7,082 nucleotides of DNA from Clostridiales bacterium (GTDB taxonomy: Bacteria; Bacillota; Clostridia; Oscillospirales; CAG-272). The stretch spans positions 1-7,082 of the forward strand of contig DXYE01000133.1 of NCBI GenBank assembly GCA_019415985.1, given 5' to 3'. Each line of letters opens with the position of its first letter. Position 1 is the stretch's first letter. A model generated the notes under the pieces. It was given only the letters and a program-made list of their open reading frames with translations. It was not told the DNA's origin and did not search any database. Of this stretch, positions 5,831-7,082 are shown one piece after another. Both the position numbers and the translations under genes were made by a program.

Positions 5831-6880
5831 TCAAGAGGATTTCTCGGCCAATTCTACAATAATACTACTCTGCTGATACAACCAGTCCGTAAATTCTTTC
5901 GGGCTGGCTGTTCTTTCTTTTACAGCCCGTTTTCTCTGCAACGCTTCTTTCTTGAACGCTTCAAAAGCGGTCAGCATTTCTTCCAGCCGGTCAGCCGGGA
6001 AGCCCGCTGTCCTTTTTGCCTTGTTGATCTTGTTGCGCCAGTTCTGGCACTCGTTTTTGTAGAGCAAATCGTAGTTGTTTTCTCTTGCCCTCTCGTCAAA
6101 CTCCCTCTTGTTTTGAAGTGCCTGCTTCTTTCTGCATTTGTCGTTGCACAGTTCGTACCGCTGGCTTTTTGCGAGGAAGATATGTCCACAGACTTTGCAT
6201 TTTCGGAAGCACAACCCCCAATCATTCAGCCGGTTCAGATAGTAGGTTATCAGCGGATAGAACGTGGTATAGGCCGCGACACATTCTGTCGTACGCCGGT
6301 TGTCCGGATACCAAAGGTCAAGCCGTGTTTCCGCTGCCGGTACGGAGCCGAATATCCGGCTGGAAATATGGAACGGCTGCGGCCTACCGGTATCGCTGTC
6401 AAATTGAAGCGGGCTTCTCTGCTGAAAGGTCATGGTAAAGTGACTCATTTTATCCATGAAGCGGTCACAGGCTTCCGCACGTTTCGCCGGTTCCCTTGCC
6501 AGCAGATAGCCATTCCAGATACGGAACGCAGCATACATCCGCAGCGGATCGCCGGTATCAAACTTTGTTTTCAGAAATTCCCCTGCGGCCTGCTCTAAGG
6601 CTGGCTGCTTCCAGCGGTTTGAGTGCAGGGCATCCCTCAGCGGAGCCAGGCCAAAGCGGTTCCATTCCCCGTCAGGGTCATGTTCAAACTCTGCAAGGAA
6701 CGTTCCAAGCGGGCGTGTTGTATCGCACAGCACATCCGCATCCATATCCCCCTGTAATCGAAAGCGCACCTGTAATTCTTCCCCAATTAAAATCCGCTCT
6801 TTCATTTTCTTCCTGTCCAGCGTCAGGACGAACAAAATCCGGTCATAACACGGCTCATGCCGCACAAATTCCATTTCCAT
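5831..6880 (-). CDS. DUF6076-like protein with CxxC-x13-CxxxC zinc motif
   Basis: A 349-residue protein of unknown function. The N-terminal two thirds has no motif I recognise. At 228-249 it has CKVCGHIF...RYELCNDKCR, a CxxC-x13-CxxxC arrangement that should bind one zinc, much like the C-terminal zinc finger of CGNR-type proteins. It is followed by a long Lys/Arg/Glu-rich, probably helical tail (about 250-325). This layout matches what I recall as DUF6076, found in Firmicutes, often in mobile or accessory regions; the name is from memory. No signal peptide or membrane segment is visible, so it should be cytoplasmic and may bind nucleic acid. ATG 6880 is preceded by AGGA (6888-6891) at 7 nt; a second ATG at 6874 is less well spaced. 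Its stop at 5831 is about 30 bp from the -10 box of the next promoter. A link to the restriction operon is possible but not shown. Confidence 0.75.
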   Translation of the reverse strand: MEMEFVRHEPCYDRILFVLTLDRKKMKERILIGEELQVRFRLQGDMDADVLCDTTRPLGTFLAEFEHDPDGEWNRFGLAPLRDALHSNRWKQPALEQAAGEFLKTKFDTGDPLRMYAAFRIWNGYLLAREPAKRAEACDRFMDKMSHFTMTFQQRSPLQFDSDTGRPQPFHISSRIFGSVPAAETRLDLWYPDNRRTTECVAAYTTFYPLITYYLNRLNDWGLCFRKCKVCGHIFLAKSQRYELCNDKCRKKQALQNKREFDERARENNYDLLYKNECQNWRNKINKAKRTAGFPADRLEEMLTAFEAFKKEALQRKRAVKERTASPKEFTDWLYQQSSIIVELAEKSS

Positions 6881-6938
6881 TCTATTTTCCTACCTTTGCT
6901 TATGGTAATTTTATAATTCTGTTATATCAGTTACACTC

Positions 6939-6967
6939 ATAGTATCGTAAAAGTATTGTTTCGTCAA
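6939..6967 (-). promoter_or_regulatory. Sigma-A-like promoter of the DUF6076-like gene
   Basis: On the minus strand TTGACG (6962-6967, 5 of 6 to consensus) is followed by a 17-nt spacer and TACTAT (6939-6944, 4 of 6). Transcription would start near 6932, about 50 nt upstream of ATG 6880. No terminator is seen between this gene and the HTH gene, so this promoter could also read into the operon. Confidence 0.6.
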
Positions 6968-6979
6968 GGAGAAGTCGCT

Positions 6980-7033
6980 ATGATAATTGCACATGGTAAT
7001 TTCGTTCCATGTAGTACCTTGGCAAGTAAATGA
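6980..7033 (+). other. Possible 17-codon leader-like ORF, divergent to the DUF6076-like gene
   Basis: ATG at 6980 is preceded by AAGGAG (6966-6971) at 8-nt spacing and encodes MIIAHGNFVPCSTLASK before TGA. A small inverted repeat, ACATGG/CCATGT (6991-6996 and 7007-7012, 10-nt loop), lies inside it. The quality of the ribosome site is the only support; no homology is recognised. The rest of 6881-7082 holds the promoter above and no other gene I can defend. Confidence 0.2.
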
Positions 7034-7082
7034 CCGTCCAAAAGGGATATGACCGGCAGGAGAAGTGACGCATCCGGCGCAC

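Noticed and set aside
5751..5834. N-terminal extension of the HTH protein from TTG 5834
   Set aside because: No ribosome site at the TTG; the segment holds a promoter and a GAGGTG site placed for GTG 5750, and the extra residues do not look like the family.
5807..6598. Long plus-strand open frame of 263 codons
   Set aside because: It lies antisense to the DUF6076-like gene, is rich in Cys/Phe/Arg/Pro in the way antisense frames are, shows no domain pattern, and the opposite strand carries a clear zinc motif with promoter and ribosome site.
6931..6959. Plus-strand TTACAC-N17-TATTGT as a divergent promoter
   Set aside because: Both boxes are weak and transcription would start almost on the ribosome site of the short ORF.
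6978..7082. Minus-strand frame open from the right edge to a stop at 6978-6980
   Set aside because: About 34 codons can be open by chance, the residues match no family I know, and the frame has no visible start.
1..7082. CRISPR array, tRNA, rRNA or insertion-sequence transposase
   Set aside because: No regularly spaced repeats, no cloverleaf or rRNA-like stretches, and no transposase or integrase motifs were found on either strand.

Overview
The window reads as an accessory defence island from a low-GC Gram-positive bacterium, most likely a gut-type member of the Clostridia. This rests on strong Shine-Dalgarno sites (GGAGG, GGGAGG, GAGGTG), frequent TTG/GTG starts, sigma-A-like promoters, an AT-leaning composition, and a zinc-motif protein resembling the DUF6076 group I associate with Firmicutes mobile elements. 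The host is inferred, not proven.

All confident genes lie on the minus strand and are read from right to left. A promoter (6939-6967) precedes a DUF6076-like zinc-motif protein (5831-6880). A second promoter (5796-5824), whose -10 box lies in a 12-bp palindrome, drives what looks like one compact operon. Its genes, in order of transcription, are a 70-residue helix-turn-helix protein, a C5-cytosine DNA methyltransferase, a DUF4928-like predicted type II restriction endonuclease, a Vsr mismatch-nicking endonuclease, a second C5-cytosine methyltransferase, and a 631-residue GHKL-family (MutL/MORC-like) ATPase with a C-terminal TIR-like domain. Genes overlap by 4 to 26 bp or are 6 bp apart. An 11-bp perfect stem (93-136) ends the operon. 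At the left edge a plus-strand fragment encodes the recognition-helix region of an XRE regulator cut off by a stop, probably the scar of the insertion or rearrangement that brought in the cassette.

Proposed logic: the two methyltransferases protect host DNA, the DUF4928-like enzyme cuts unprotected DNA, and Vsr repairs T:G mismatches made when 5-methylcytosine deaminates. The GHKL-TIR protein could be a second layer that senses DNA or restriction damage through its ATPase clamp and responds through a TIR effector, plausibly by NAD+ consumption. Restriction-associated MutL/MORC-like ATPases are a known theme (Iyer, Abhiman and Aravind 2008, from memory). The fusion to a TIR-like domain inside a two-methyltransferase/Vsr operon is the most notable and possibly undescribed part of this window.
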